The notes below the pieces were generated by a model that had not been told where the DNA came from, searched no databases, and was given only the letters and a program-made list of their open reading frames with translations. This document shows positions 28,655-36,743 of a DNA stretch of 64,000 bases, piece by piece. Positions within the stretch are counted from its first letter, which is position 1. Each line of letters opens with the position of its first letter. The translations under genes and the position numbers were made by a program. The stretch is from Streptomyces roseifaciens (GTDB lineage Bacteria; Actinomycetota; Actinomycetes; Streptomycetales; Streptomycetaceae). The stretch lies in contig NZ_LNBE01000004.1 of assembly GCF_001445655.1 (NCBI RefSeq), positions 124,001-188,000 on the forward strand. Reading direction: 5' to 3'.

Positions 28655-28887
28655 GGATCCGCTGCAACCACAGCGAGGGGTGGGCACACCCGGCCCCCGG
28701 CGAGGCCCGCTGCAAGGCCTGCGGAGTGACCCGCTTCGCGGATTACGGCGCGGTGCGGCCGCCGGGCCTGCCGAGCGCGCTCACCCCGAAACCGAGGGAC
28801 GCCCGCCGAGCGGACCTCGCCGCGGCGGCGTGGATCGCGAACATGCCCCGCAGGACGGTGTGGTGGGGGCTGGCCGCCGCGGCATAG
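28651..28887 (+). CDS. Small zinc-ribbon-like protein
   Basis: A 78-residue protein. Its N-terminus holds RCNHSEGWAH and RCKACGVTRF, cysteines and histidines spaced as in a small zinc ribbon. The C-terminus is hydrophobic/basic and ends WWGLAAAA. It overlaps the upstream gene by 4 bp (ATGA), so the two form one unit. Not recognised. Confidence 0.7.
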   Translation: MRIRCNHSEGWAHPAPGEARCKACGVTRFADYGAVRPPGLPSALTPKPRDARRADLAAAAWIANMPRRTVWWGLAAAA

Positions 28888-29107
28888 GCGGGGCCCGGAA
28901 ATCAACCGGCCTGGGGCGTAGGGCGGCGAATAAGTGGCCCGGGATGGCTGCCGAGTGTCTCAGCAGCCCCACCAGGGGGCCCGGATCACACAAGCCCCGG
29001 CCGGGCGGCCGGATCAGGCGATCCCGGGGAGTACCGGGCGGGCGACGTGTGGTCAGTCGGCGTGTCGCCCGCCTGGTGGGGTGATTCGCGAGAGGCGTAG
29101 AGAGCGC

Positions 29108-29323
29108 TTACCTGTCTTCTCTCTCCTCGCCCTGCCGGTCCTGCCGGTCCTGCCGGTCCTGCCGGTCCTGCCGGTCCCGCCGGTTCGTGGTCGTGTCCCG
29201 GTCGTCGCGCAGGCCCGCTGCGTCGCCCAGTCGCCGGGCGGCGTCGGTGGCGTCACGCAGGGGGTTTCCCCGGTCCTCGTCCCGGTCCTGGTCGTGCCTG
29301 CTCTTGTCGCGCATCTGTCCCAT
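29108..29323 (-). CDS. Small highly charged repeat protein
   Basis: A 71-residue, extremely hydrophilic protein (Arg/Asp/Gln-rich) with no hydrophobic core. The C-terminal third repeats the tripeptide RDQ/DRQ (NRRDRQDRQDRQDRQ), encoded by a 9-bp DNA repeat, so its length may vary between strains. A good ribosome site (AAGGAG, 8 nt before the ATG at 29323) argues that it is translated. Probably disordered; function unknown. Confidence 0.55.
   Translation of the reverse strand: MGQMRDKSRHDQDRDEDRGNPLRDATDAARRLGDAAGLRDDRDTTTNRRDRQDRQDRQDRQDRQGEEREDR
29131..29184. repeat. 9-bp tandem repeat inside the small charged protein gene
   Basis: Five exact CCTGCCGGT units plus one CCCGCCGGT variant. They are in frame with the minus-strand gene and encode its DRQ repeats. 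Confidence 0.9.
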
Positions 29324-29440
29324 TGGGCACTCCTTGGCGAGTGTGGTGATACGGCCTTGAGCAGAGTCCCACGGCGCGGCATAAGTCGCATTTCTTCAGG
29401 CGGCGGAGCTCTTGGGCGACGCCGCCTGAAGGGCCGGGCG

Positions 29441-30406
29441 TCAGCCCAGGTTCTCCGGGCTCAGCGGGGTCCGCGCGCGCCACTGGTCGATGGCCGGTTC
29501 CAGCATCGGGGCCAGGTCCGGCTTGAGGGAGGCGAAGGCCAGGGCTCCTACGATCTGCAGGAAGCGTGCGGTCTCCATGACGTCCAGCAGGGCGCGGTTC
29601 ACCTGTGTGCCGCTCGCCCGCTCGTACTCCGCGATCCCCAGCGGGCCGACGAGGGTGAGGTCCCACTCGACGGGGCCGCGGGTGGCGTCCTCGAAGTCGC
29701 TGAAGAGGTGGCCGCCGGCGGTGCGCAGGAGGTTGTACGCGGGGGAGTCTCCGTGGAGGGTCTGCAGGCGCGTGCCGGGGAAGTGGGCGGGCAGGTCCTG
29801 GACGAGGGTCTCCAGGACCGCGTACTCCTTGCGGGCCCGGTCCAGTTCCGCGGGCGTGAGGAGGGGGTGCGGGTTCTCGGCGAGCGTGTCCAGGGTCAGG
29901 CCGACCGCGGGGACGACGGGGGCGAGGACGGGCAGGTCGTCGCCGGGGTACTCGGCGAGCAGCGCGTGCAGTTCCGCCGCCCAGCCCGTCTGCTCGACGA
30001 AGCGCTCCTGCAGGGCCGCGGGGTCGGTGACGGCGGACAGGGGGTCCGTCTCGTCGACGAACTCCCAGAACGTCAGCGACCGTCCGTCGATCTCGACGGG
30101 CTCGCGGGGGACGAGGGGGCTCGGCCCGACGACGGGCGCGCCCCGGTCCGCCAGCCAGCCCGCCACGGCGAGCTCGCGGCGCTGCTTGGCGGCCTGTTCC
30201 GCGAGGGGCCCGGCGGCCAGGGAGGGGACGCGGACCACGACGGGGTGCGGGGCCAGGTGGACCAGCACGTTGAAGACGTTGTGCAGCACGCGCGGCTCGT
30301 CCGACTGCAGCCCGAGGCCGCGGCCCGCCCTGGTGGCGAGGCCGACCGCGTGCTCGGCGCGTTCGGCGGCGGTCAGGGCGGGGGAGGGGGTGTCAGCAGT
30401 AGGCAT
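29441..30406 (-). CDS. Aminoglycoside phosphotransferase-fold kinase
   Basis: A 321-residue APH/choline-kinase-fold protein. Catalytic loop LHGDSPAYNLL (Asp and Asn) and metal-binding DFEDATRGPVEWDL are visible, and VVRVPSL near residue 57 may be the ATP-binding strand. Such proteins phosphorylate small molecules or antibiotics; no resistance role can be inferred. It stands alone. Confidence 0.82.
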   Translation of the reverse strand: MPTADTPSPALTAAERAEHAVGLATRAGRGLGLQSDEPRVLHNVFNVLVHLAPHPVVVRVPSLAAGPLAEQAAKQRRELAVAGWLADRGAPVVGPSPLVPREPVEIDGRSLTFWEFVDETDPLSAVTDPAALQERFVEQTGWAAELHALLAEYPGDDLPVLAPVVPAVGLTLDTLAENPHPLLTPAELDRARKEYAVLETLVQDLPAHFPGTRLQTLHGDSPAYNLLRTAGGHLFSDFEDATRGPVEWDLTLVGPLGIAEYERASGTQVNRALLDVMETARFLQIVGALAFASLKPDLAPMLEPAIDQWRARTPLSPENLG

Positions 30407-30479
30407 ATGGGCGATCCTGCCCGGCCGGAAAGGGCGTTGTCGACGGGATTTCTCCGGGTGCGACTCCGCTGCCCGCCCC

Positions 30480-30944
30480 TCATTCCTCCAGGAAGCGTCG
30501 CACTCCCTCCACCACCAGCGCGTGGTCCTCCGCCTGCGGCAGGCCCGAGACGGCGACCGCGCCGATCACGCCCGTACCCCGTACCCGCAGCGGGAAGGCG
30601 CCCCCGTGCGCCGCGTAGCGGTCGGGGTCGAGGCGGGAGGACTCCTCGAAGGTGCGGCCCTTGGCGCGGAAGCGGGCCCCGACGAGGAAGGACGACTCCC
30701 CGTACCGTTCCACCACCCGGCATTTGCGGGCGATCCACGCGTCGTTGTCCGCGGACGTGCCGGGGAGAGCGCAGTGGAAGAGCTGCTGGGCGCCGCGCCG
30801 GATGCCGACCGTGACCGCCGCGCCGCGCTCCCTCGCCAGGTCCACCAGGATGGTGCCGAGGCGCCACGCGTCGTCGTTGTCGAAGTGGTCGAGGAGCAGG
30901 CGCTGTTCGTCCTCCTCCAGGCGGGCGATGTCCGTGGCGGTCAC
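30480..30944 (-). CDS. UPF0303 family protein
   Basis: A 154-residue protein of the UPF0303 (heme-degrading-domain-like, YBR137W) family, with RGAQQLFHCALPGTSADND, ARKCRVVERYG and GAFPLRV ... GVIGAVAVSGLPQ. Biochemical role unclear. GTG at 30944 overlaps the stop of the upstream oxidoreductase gene by 4 bp, so the two form one operon under the ROK/Gfo intergenic promoter. Confidence 0.87.
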   Translation of the reverse strand: MTATDIARLEEDEQRLLLDHFDNDDAWRLGTILVDLARERGAAVTVGIRRGAQQLFHCALPGTSADNDAWIARKCRVVERYGESSFLVGARFRAKGRTFEESSRLDPDRYAAHGGAFPLRVRGTGVIGAVAVSGLPQAEDHALVVEGVRRFLEE

Positions 30945-32047
30945 CGGGCCGCCTCGATCCGTACCGTGCGGCCCTCGTCCGCCGACACCCGCGCCGCCTC
31001 CAGCACGCGCAGCGTCGCCGCCGCCTCCCGCGCCGTCACCGGCGGCTCGCCGCCCGTGCGCAGGGCGGCCTCGATCGCCGCGTAGTAGGCGGGGTAGTCG
31101 CCCGGCAGGGTGGGGACGGGGTCGCCGCCGCCCGTCTGCGGGGACTCGCCCGCGCCGAGGCGGCCCCAGAGGCACTCGGGCTCGACGCCCCAGTCGGTGC
31201 GCCCGGAGCCGGGGCGCAGGCCTTCCCGGAGCGCCGCCTCCTGCGGGTCGAGGCCGTACTTCACGTAGCCGGCCGCGCTGCCCAGCACCCGGAAGCGCGG
31301 GCCGAGCTGGGCGGTGGTGGCGCTGACCCACAGGTGGGAGCGGACGCCGCTCGTGTGCGTCACGGCGATGAACGTGTCGTCGTCGGCCTCGGCGCCGGGG
31401 CGGCGGACGTCGACCTCGGCGTAGACGGAGGCGGCGGGGCCGAAGAGGGTGAGGGCCTGGTCCACGACGTGGCTGCCCAGGTCGTAGAGGAGGCCGCCGA
31501 TCTCCGCCGGGTCGCCGGACTCGCGCCAGCCGCCCTTCGGCTGCGGCCGCCAGCGCTCGAAGCGGGACTCGAAGCGCAGGACGCCACCGAGGGCGCCGTC
31601 GGCCAGGAGCCGCTGCACGGTGCGGAAGTCGTTGTCCCAGCGGCGGTTCTGGAAGGCGCTGAGCAGCAGGCCGCGCTCCTCCGCGAGGTCCGCGAGCGCT
31701 TCCGCCTCGGCGGCGGTCGCGGCGAGCGGCTTGTCGACCACGACCGGGAGGCCGGCTTCGAGGGCGGTGCGCGCCAGTGGCACGTGGGTGCGGTTGGGGG
31801 AGGCGATGACGACGAGGTCGAGCTCTCCGGCGCGCGCGAAGAGCGCCTCGCTGTCGGCGACCGTCCGCACTCCGGGGTGCTCGGCGGCGGCCTGGCGCTG
31901 CCGGTCGGGGTTGCCGGTGACGACCGTGTCGAGGACGAGGCCGTCCGTGGCGGCGATGAGCGGGGCGTGGAAGACGGAGCCCGCGAGGCCGTAGCCGATC
32001 AGGCCCACCCGGAAGTTCTTGTGCGGGGTCCCGCCGTCACTGTTCAT
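30941..32047 (-). CDS. Gfo/Idh/MocA family oxidoreductase
   Basis: A 368-residue NAD(P)-dependent sugar or inositol-type dehydrogenase. N-terminal Rossmann VGLIGYGLAG is followed by GVRTVAD, ASPNRTHVPLA and the lysine motif VDKPLA; the C-terminal alpha/beta domain contains YDLGSHVVDQAL. The start is uncertain: ATG codons at 32047, 32074 and 32083 are in frame; the first gives the family N-terminus, the others lie closer to a GGAG. It is divergent from a ROK regulator, which suggests sugar-responsive control. Confidence 0.88.
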   Translation of the reverse strand: MNSDGGTPHKNFRVGLIGYGLAGSVFHAPLIAATDGLVLDTVVTGNPDRQRQAAAEHPGVRTVADSEALFARAGELDLVVIASPNRTHVPLARTALEAGLPVVVDKPLAATAAEAEALADLAEERGLLLSAFQNRRWDNDFRTVQRLLADGALGGVLRFESRFERWRPQPKGGWRESGDPAEIGGLLYDLGSHVVDQALTLFGPAASVYAEVDVRRPGAEADDDTFIAVTHTSGVRSHLWVSATTAQLGPRFRVLGSAAGYVKYGLDPQEAALREGLRPGSGRTDWGVEPECLWGRLGAGESPQTGGGDPVPTLPGDYPAYYAAIEAALRTGGEPPVTAREAAATLRVLEAARVSADEGRTVRIEAAR

Positions 32048-32096
32048 ACGGTCGATGCCGTCCGTGTCATCCATGCCATCCATGCACTCCACTTTG

Positions 32097-32119
32097 GCAA
32101 CGCTGTTGCGAAACCGCAA
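32097..32119. promoter_or_regulatory. Two overlapping palindromes between Gfo/Idh and ROK genes
   Basis: GCAAC-GCT-GTTGC (32097-32109) overlaps TTGCG-AAAC-CGCAA (32106-32119). Both lie in the 92-bp divergent gap, 20-40 bp before the ROK GTG. They are good candidates for the ROK protein's operator, controlling itself and the divergent operon (inference). Confidence 0.6.
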
Positions 32120-32139
32120 GCGGCGGCGACAATGGACCT

Positions 32140-33351
32140 GTGAACCGCTCGCTCGCCCCCGGCGCCAACCTCACCGCCCTCCGTGACCACAACACCGCCC
32201 TCGTCCTCGGGCTGCTGCGCGACGCCGGCCCGGACGGCGCTAGCCGGGCCGAGCTGGCGGACCGTACGGGGCTCACCCCGCAGGCGGTCAGCAAGATCAC
32301 CGGGCGGCTGCGGGTCGCGGGGCTGGCCGCCGAGGCGGGCCGCCGGGCGTCCACGGGCGGCAAGCCCGCCACGGCCCTGCGCCTGCTGCCCGAGGCGGCG
32401 CACGCGATCGGCGTGCACCTGGAGCGCGACGCCCTGACGGTCACCCTCGTCGACCTGGCCGGGGCCGAGGCCGCGACCCGTACGTCCCCCCTCGACCTCG
32501 GGGCGGGCGCGGAGGCGGTCCTGGACGCGATCGCGGCGGAGGTCGCGCGCGTACGGGCCGGGGCCGGCGGCTCCCTCCTCGGCGTCCTCGGCGCCGGGGT
32601 CGCCCTCCCCGGCCCCCTCGACCACCGCACCGGCGTCCTGCAGCGCGTCACCGGCCTGCCCCAGTGGGACGGGTTCCCGCTGCGGGACGCGCTCGCCGAG
32701 CGGCTCGGGATGCCCGTCGTGGTCGACAAGGACACCAACGCCGCCGCGCTCGGCCTCGTGCTCCGCGGCTGCGGCGGCCACCCGGGCCCGGGGGCGGCCG
32801 GCTCCTTCGCCTACCTGCACCTCGGCACCGGCCTGGGCGCCGGCCTCGTGCTGGGCGGCGAGGTGCACCGGGGCGCGCGGACCGGCGCGGGCGAGTTCGG
32901 CCACCAGGTGCTCCAACTGGACGGGCCGCCGTGCCGCTGCGGCAACCGCGGCTGCATCGAGGTGCTGTGCCTGGACGCGGTCGCCCGGGGCGACACCGCG
33001 GAGGCGGCCCGGCTGCTCGGCACCGGCGCCGCCAACCTCGTACGGCTGCTGGACATCGACCTCGTCCTGCTCGGGGGCGGGGTGCTGCTGAACGCCCCCG
33101 GCGCCTACGCGGCCGGGGTGCGGGAGGTGCTCGGCGGCGCGCCGCCGGTGGGCGTCGTCCCGGCCGGGGAGCGCACCGTCGTGGAAGGGGCCGCGGAGCT
33201 CGTCCTGGCGTCGCTGTTCGGCAGGGGAGGGCGGGACCGTCACCGGGCCCTGGAGGAGGCCGGCCTCAGGGGCCCGTCCGGCCTCGCGGGTCCGTCCGGG
33301 CTTACGGGTCCGTCCGGGCCTACGGGTCCGTCCGGGCCCACGGGCTCGTGA
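32140..33351 (+). CDS. ROK-family transcriptional regulator with collagen-like tail
   Basis: A 403-residue regulator. A MarR-like winged helix lies at about 10-75 (RAELADRTGLTPQAVSKITGR) and the ROK sugar-binding domain at about 90-370, with DKDTNAAALG, GEFGH and zinc motif CRCGNRGCIE. ROK regulators repress sugar genes until the sugar binds. The last 26 residues (378-403) are Gly-Pro-Ser/Gly-X-Thr repeats, unusual for the family. GTG start at 32140. Confidence 0.9.
   Translation: MNRSLAPGANLTALRDHNTALVLGLLRDAGPDGASRAELADRTGLTPQAVSKITGRLRVAGLAAEAGRRASTGGKPATALRLLPEAAHAIGVHLERDALTVTLVDLAGAEAATRTSPLDLGAGAEAVLDAIAAEVARVRAGAGGSLLGVLGAGVALPGPLDHRTGVLQRVTGLPQWDGFPLRDALAERLGMPVVVDKDTNAAALGLVLRGCGGHPGPGAAGSFAYLHLGTGLGAGLVLGGEVHRGARTGAGEFGHQVLQLDGPPCRCGNRGCIEVLCLDAVARGDTAEAARLLGTGAANLVRLLDIDLVLLGGGVLLNAPGAYAAGVREVLGGAPPVGVVPAGERTVVEGAAELVLASLFGRGGRDRHRALEEAGLRGPSGLAGPSGLTGPSGPTGPSGPTGS
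33271..33348 (+). repeat. 18-bp tandem repeat encoding Gly-X-Y tail
   Basis: Four 18-bp units (33271, 33289, 33307, 33325) and a 6-bp stub encode GPSGLA, GPSGLT, GPSGPT, GPSGPT, GS at the very end of the ROK gene. Confidence 0.9.
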
Positions 33352-33409
33352 GGCCTCGCCACCCTGCCCGGCCTCAGCACCCCGTCAGGCCTCGCCGCCC
33401 CCTCCGCCC

Positions 33410-33850
33410 TCACGGCCCCGTCCCCAGGAACCGCTCGACCTTGAGCGAGGCGAACCCGCCGGCCGGCGCCTCCCCCAGCTCCGACGCGTCGTCGCCCTCC
33501 TCGATCCTCGTGCTCGTGCCCGTCTGGCCGGGGCCGCTGTAGAGGGTGACCACCCACCGCGGCCGCGGGCCCTTGCGCGGCCTGCCGCGCCGCTCCGGCA
33601 CCAGCACGGACCGGACGGGCCCGGCGTGCTCGTACGTACCGGGGCCGAACTCCTGCCACCGGCCCCGGAAGTGGGGCGCCGAGAAGAGCGCGGGCAGGTC
33701 CTTGCCGGGGTAGTGCCCCAGGAGGGGCTCCAGCAGATCGCCGACCAGGGGCAGGCCGGCCAGGCTCTTGAGGGGGTTCCTCCGGTACGTCTCGGCGTCG
33801 TCCCCGCTTCGTGGGGCCGGCGTCCCCCGGCCGCCTCGCTCCTCCGTCAC
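33410..33850 (-). CDS. Small protein with beta/gamma-crystallin-like Greek-key segment
   Basis: A 146-residue protein without a signal peptide. The C-terminal part (WVVTLYSGPGQTGTSTRIEE ... LGEAPAGGFASLKVERF) resembles a single Greek-key motif of the beta/gamma-crystallin type, which often binds calcium; this match is by eye only. The N-terminal part is Pro/Gly-rich. GTG at 33850 has GGAG 6 nt upstream and begins 2 bp after the preceding small gene, so they are co-transcribed. Confidence 0.6.
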   Translation of the reverse strand: MTEERGGRGTPAPRSGDDAETYRRNPLKSLAGLPLVGDLLEPLLGHYPGKDLPALFSAPHFRGRWQEFGPGTYEHAGPVRSVLVPERRGRPRKGPRPRWVVTLYSGPGQTGTSTRIEEGDDASELGEAPAGGFASLKVERFLGTGP

Positions 33851-33852
33851 CG

Positions 33853-34059
33853 TTACTCCGCCACCTCCGTGCGGGCCACCCACTCGTAGACCGGCAGCCG
33901 GCCCTCGGCCGTGTCCCACTGCCGTGACGTGGCCCTGAAATGTTCGTAACCGCCCCGGAAGGGGACCTTCACTTCCTCGCCCGGCGCCGCGGTCGGGACG
34001 ATGTGCTCCGGGATGCCTTCCGGCCCGCCCTGGAGGACGCATTTGTCAGCAGTGGCCAT
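33853..34059 (-). CDS. Small DUF5988-like protein
   Basis: A 68-residue soluble protein (CVLQGGPEGIPEHIVPTA ... VPFRGGYEHFRAT ... YEWVARTE). It resembles small actinobacterial proteins annotated as DUF5988; function unknown. The ATG at 34059 is the only start giving the whole conserved region. First gene of a two-gene unit with the Greek-key-like protein. Confidence 0.6.
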   Translation of the reverse strand: MATADKCVLQGGPEGIPEHIVPTAAPGEEVKVPFRGGYEHFRATSRQWDTAEGRLPVYEWVARTEVAE

Positions 34060-34306
34060 GTCCCGATCCTGACCGCGCGGCACCCGGGTGGCACGGCCCG
34101 GCGCACCGGCGCCACTCGGATGACACGAAAATAGGCTCATCGGGCGGTATGTGACGGCTGGTCGGGGGTACGTGGCCGCGCCGGGCCGGGGACCGCCGCC
34201 GGGCGGTGGGAGGTTCGGGACAGCAACAGGACCCACGACCCGTCAACCGGGCCCACGGCACGAACCCGCCGGCCGGCCCCACGACCCCCACCGCAAAGGT
34301 CCCGCG

Positions 34307-35098
34307 ATGCCCAAGCCCCGTGTGCTCGTCCTCGGCGCCACCGCGCTCGCGATCTTCTCCACGGCCGCACCCGCACCCGCCTCCCCGGCGGGCGGGACCG
34401 CCGTCCGCTCCCACTGCGCCTCGCCCGGTACGCCGGACTTCCCCATCGCCGCGCGGCTGAGCGGCGGCCCGGAGACGTACGAGCGCGGCGCCCCGCCCCG
34501 CTCCTGGCGGCTGGAACTGCGCAACGACTCCGGCACCGAGTGCCGGGCCGTGCACCCCGTCGCGGTCCTCGCCGACCGCGGCCGCGCGCTCGCCCCCGGC
34601 GACATCCGCCTCGACTTCTACGACCCGGGGGCGGCGCGCTGGCGCCCCGTGCGGTTCGAGCGGACCGACGAGGCGGAGAACGTAGGCGTCTTCGACGGGG
34701 GCAAGGCCCCCGGCCGCGCCGAGCGCGCCCACCGCGCCGCCCGGGTCCCCGCGTTCCCCGGCTTCTCCGTCCCCGCGCACGGGAGCGTGCCCGTACGCGT
34801 ACGCCTGGGTTTCGCCAAGAACGCCCCCGAGGGCCCCGTGACGGCCAACGTCACCGCCGTGCAGCGGCGCGGCGACGACGGCGACTGGGTGGGGGAGTCC
34901 AACGACTACACGTTCGGCATCGGCAAGGCCCCCGGCCGTGCCGCCCCCGGCAAGAAGCGGGGAGCCGACGACGGCGAACAGCCGATCCTCGCCGACACGG
35001 GCTCCCAGCGCCCCCTGCTCGCCATCGCCGCGGCGGCCGGCGCCCTGCTCCTCGCCGGGGCGTCCCTCGTCGTCGGAGCACGCCGCTCGGGGCGCTGA
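34307..35098 (+). CDS. LAXTG sortase-anchored surface protein
   Basis: A 263-residue exported protein with a signal peptide (about 1-25), an extracellular domain with one cysteine pair (SHCAS, TECRA) that resembles an immunoglobulin-like or copper-chaperone-like beta-sandwich, and a C-terminal sorting signal: ILADTGS (LAXTG), a hydrophobic helix and RRSGR. LAXTG is the motif of Streptomyces class E sortases, which anchor chaplins. It should be covalently wall-linked. The domain function is unknown. AAAGG precedes the start. Confidence 0.8.
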   Translation: MPKPRVLVLGATALAIFSTAAPAPASPAGGTAVRSHCASPGTPDFPIAARLSGGPETYERGAPPRSWRLELRNDSGTECRAVHPVAVLADRGRALAPGDIRLDFYDPGAARWRPVRFERTDEAENVGVFDGGKAPGRAERAHRAARVPAFPGFSVPAHGSVPVRVRLGFAKNAPEGPVTANVTAVQRRGDDGDWVGESNDYTFGIGKAPGRAAPGKKRGADDGEQPILADTGSQRPLLAIAAAAGALLLAGASLVVGARRSGR

Positions 35099-35186
35099 GG
35101 CCGGGCGCCGGGCCGCCCGGGCGGCAGCGCTCCAGCCGCCCGCCCGGGCGGTGCCGGAGACTCCGCCGCGCGGCGGGGGTGCGAGG

Positions 35187-35972
35187 ATGCGCGCCGTGAA
35201 GCACACGGACGACGACCCTCCCCGGCCCCTGCCCGGTGCCCCCGTCCGGGACGGCATCCCCGAGCACGGCCGGATCCCCAAGTACTACGCGGTCAAGACG
35301 CAGGTGGCCGCCCTGCTGGACAGCCTCGGCGAAGGCGGCCCGCTGCCCACGGAACGCGACCTCGCCGTCCGCTTCGAGGTCTCGCGCGAGACCGTGCGGC
35401 AGGCGCTGCGCGAACTCCTCCTGGAGGGCCGGCTGCGCCGCTCGGGGCGCGGCACGGTCGTCGCGGGCCCCAAGCTCGAACAGCCGCTGGCCCTCGCCAG
35501 CTACACGGAGGGCGTACGGCGCCAGGGGCGCCGGCCGGGACGCTCCCTGATCGGCCTCGACCGCTTCCCGTGCCCGGCCGCGCTCGCGCCCGACGTCGGC
35601 GTCGCGGAGGGCGAGCCGGTGTGGCACATGGAGCGGGTGCTGCTCGCGGACGACGAGCGGGTCGGCCTGGAGAGCACGTACGTGGCGGCCGCCCGGGTAC
35701 CGCACCTGGACACGGACTTCGCCCCGGACTCCTCCTTCTACGGCTATCTCCGCGAGCGCCTCGGCATCGCCTTCGGCGACGCGGACGAGCGGCTGGAGAC
35801 GGTCCTGGCGACCCCGCGCGAGGCACTCCTGATCGGCACCCCTCCGGCGCTGCCGATGCTGCTGATCCACCGGCTGTCCCGCGACACGGAGGGCAGACCG
35901 CTGGAGAGGGTGCGGTCGCTGTACCGGGGGGACCGGTTCTCGTTCACGACGCACCTGAGAGGCGACGGCTGA
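35187..35972 (+). CDS. GntR regulator, HutC/UTRA subfamily (DasR/PhnF-like)
   Basis: A 261-residue repressor-type protein. A winged-helix GntR domain (about 30-105: PLPTERDLAVRFEVSRETVRQALREL, EGRLRRSGRGT) is followed by a UTRA effector domain (about 115-255, with YTEGVRRQGR, LLIHRLSRDTEGRPLE). The IPKYYAVK opening is typical of the DasR/PhnF branch. It lies upstream of the phosphonate operon with one unrelated gene between, and a dre-like palindrome sits in front of that operon, so it is a good candidate for its regulator. The start could also be GTG 35196. Confidence 0.88.
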   Translation: MRAVKHTDDDPPRPLPGAPVRDGIPEHGRIPKYYAVKTQVAALLDSLGEGGPLPTERDLAVRFEVSRETVRQALRELLLEGRLRRSGRGTVVAGPKLEQPLALASYTEGVRRQGRRPGRSLIGLDRFPCPAALAPDVGVAEGEPVWHMERVLLADDERVGLESTYVAAARVPHLDTDFAPDSSFYGYLRERLGIAFGDADERLETVLATPREALLIGTPPALPMLLIHRLSRDTEGRPLERVRSLYRGDRFSFTTHLRGDG

Positions 35973-36044
35973 GCTGCGCGGGGCCGGGGGAGACAGCCCG
36001 GGCGGCCGCCCTGAGCCGGACGACCGCCCGGGGCCGGGCATCGG

Positions 36045-36497
36045 TCAGCAGCCGCCGCCCGCGTGCCGGGGCACCAGGATGAACGGTGCGCTGTGGATGA
36101 AGGTGGCGATCTTGCCCTGCTTGTCACACAGGGTGGCGATGTAGCGGAACACGCGGCACCTGTCGAGGTTGGGCACCGTGATGACGAAGCACTCTTTCTT
36201 GACGAACTTCCCCTGGCAGCCGTAGGGCTTCCAGCCGTGGTTCGGGGAGAACGTCTGGTCGGTGATCGACTTGCTCATTTCCTCGTTGGGGGCCGCTTTG
36301 CACTCGTCGATGGCGCACAAGTGCAGCGTGTAGGGCAGGCACGAGTTCCCGATGAGGGTGCCTGCGACGGCTTCCACGCAGACCTGGAATTTCGGGGCCG
36401 GACCGTTCGTGCACACGTTCGGCTTGGTGGTCGCCACCTCGCTGTCGAGGGACGTCGTGATCAGGCGGGTGAGTTCCGCTTCATAGGGTGCGGGCAA
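36045..36497 (-). CDS. Cysteine-rich protein of unknown function
   Basis: A 150-residue protein with ten cysteines (for example NVCTNG, QVCVEA, HLCAIDEC, GYGCQG, a final GGGC) and no signal peptide. It has low Arg and more Lys, Ile and Thr than its neighbours. Codon GC is lower than around it, suggesting recent acquisition. The apparent start is TTG at 36497 with AGGAG about 12 nt upstream; a later start is possible. Not recognised; metal binding or a disulfide-rich effector are both conceivable. Confidence 0.55.
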   Translation of the reverse strand: MPAPYEAELTRLITTSLDSEVATTKPNVCTNGPAPKFQVCVEAVAGTLIGNSCLPYTLHLCAIDECKAAPNEEMSKSITDQTFSPNHGWKPYGCQGKFVKKECFVITVPNLDRCRVFRYIATLCDKQGKIATFIHSAPFILVPRHAGGGC

Positions 36498-36654
36498 GGG
36501 AGTGCCCCTCTCCTCTGATCCGGTGGTTCCGGTCCTGGCGGACAGTCAGGATCGGCGTCGCTCACCGTATGCACCCGCTCCGCCGTCCGCCTACGTCGAA
36601 GTCCGGGAGCGAGTGGCATATTCAGGGCGCGCGGAAGTTAATCACGGAACGATA

Positions 36655-36670
36655 ACGGGTCTAGGCCAAC
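36655..36670. promoter_or_regulatory. dre-like palindrome before the phosphonate operon
   Basis: ACGGGTCTAGGCCAAC shares the core GGTCTAGnCCA with DasR sites (12 of 16 positions) and resembles the TGGTATAGACCA sites described for PhnF of mycobacteria. It lies about 75 bp upstream of the FAD oxidoreductase start. Likely bound by the nearby HutC-type GntR protein or by DasR. Confidence 0.55.
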
Positions 36671-36743
36671 TTTGACGGCGCGTTCACCCCCGCGTCGTCG
36701 CCCGGACCGCAGCGGGTCACCGGCTGCGAGGACCGTTCGCGGC

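Noticed and set aside
29441..30406. Aminoglycoside resistance gene
   Set aside because: The fold is that of a phosphotransferase, but nothing in the sequence or neighbourhood points to an antibiotic substrate.
30480..31331. Longer start for the UPF0303 gene within the oxidoreductase
   Set aside because: The extra N-terminal residues are Arg/Pro-rich shadow; the GTG at 30944 has the coupled 4-bp overlap and the family N-terminus.
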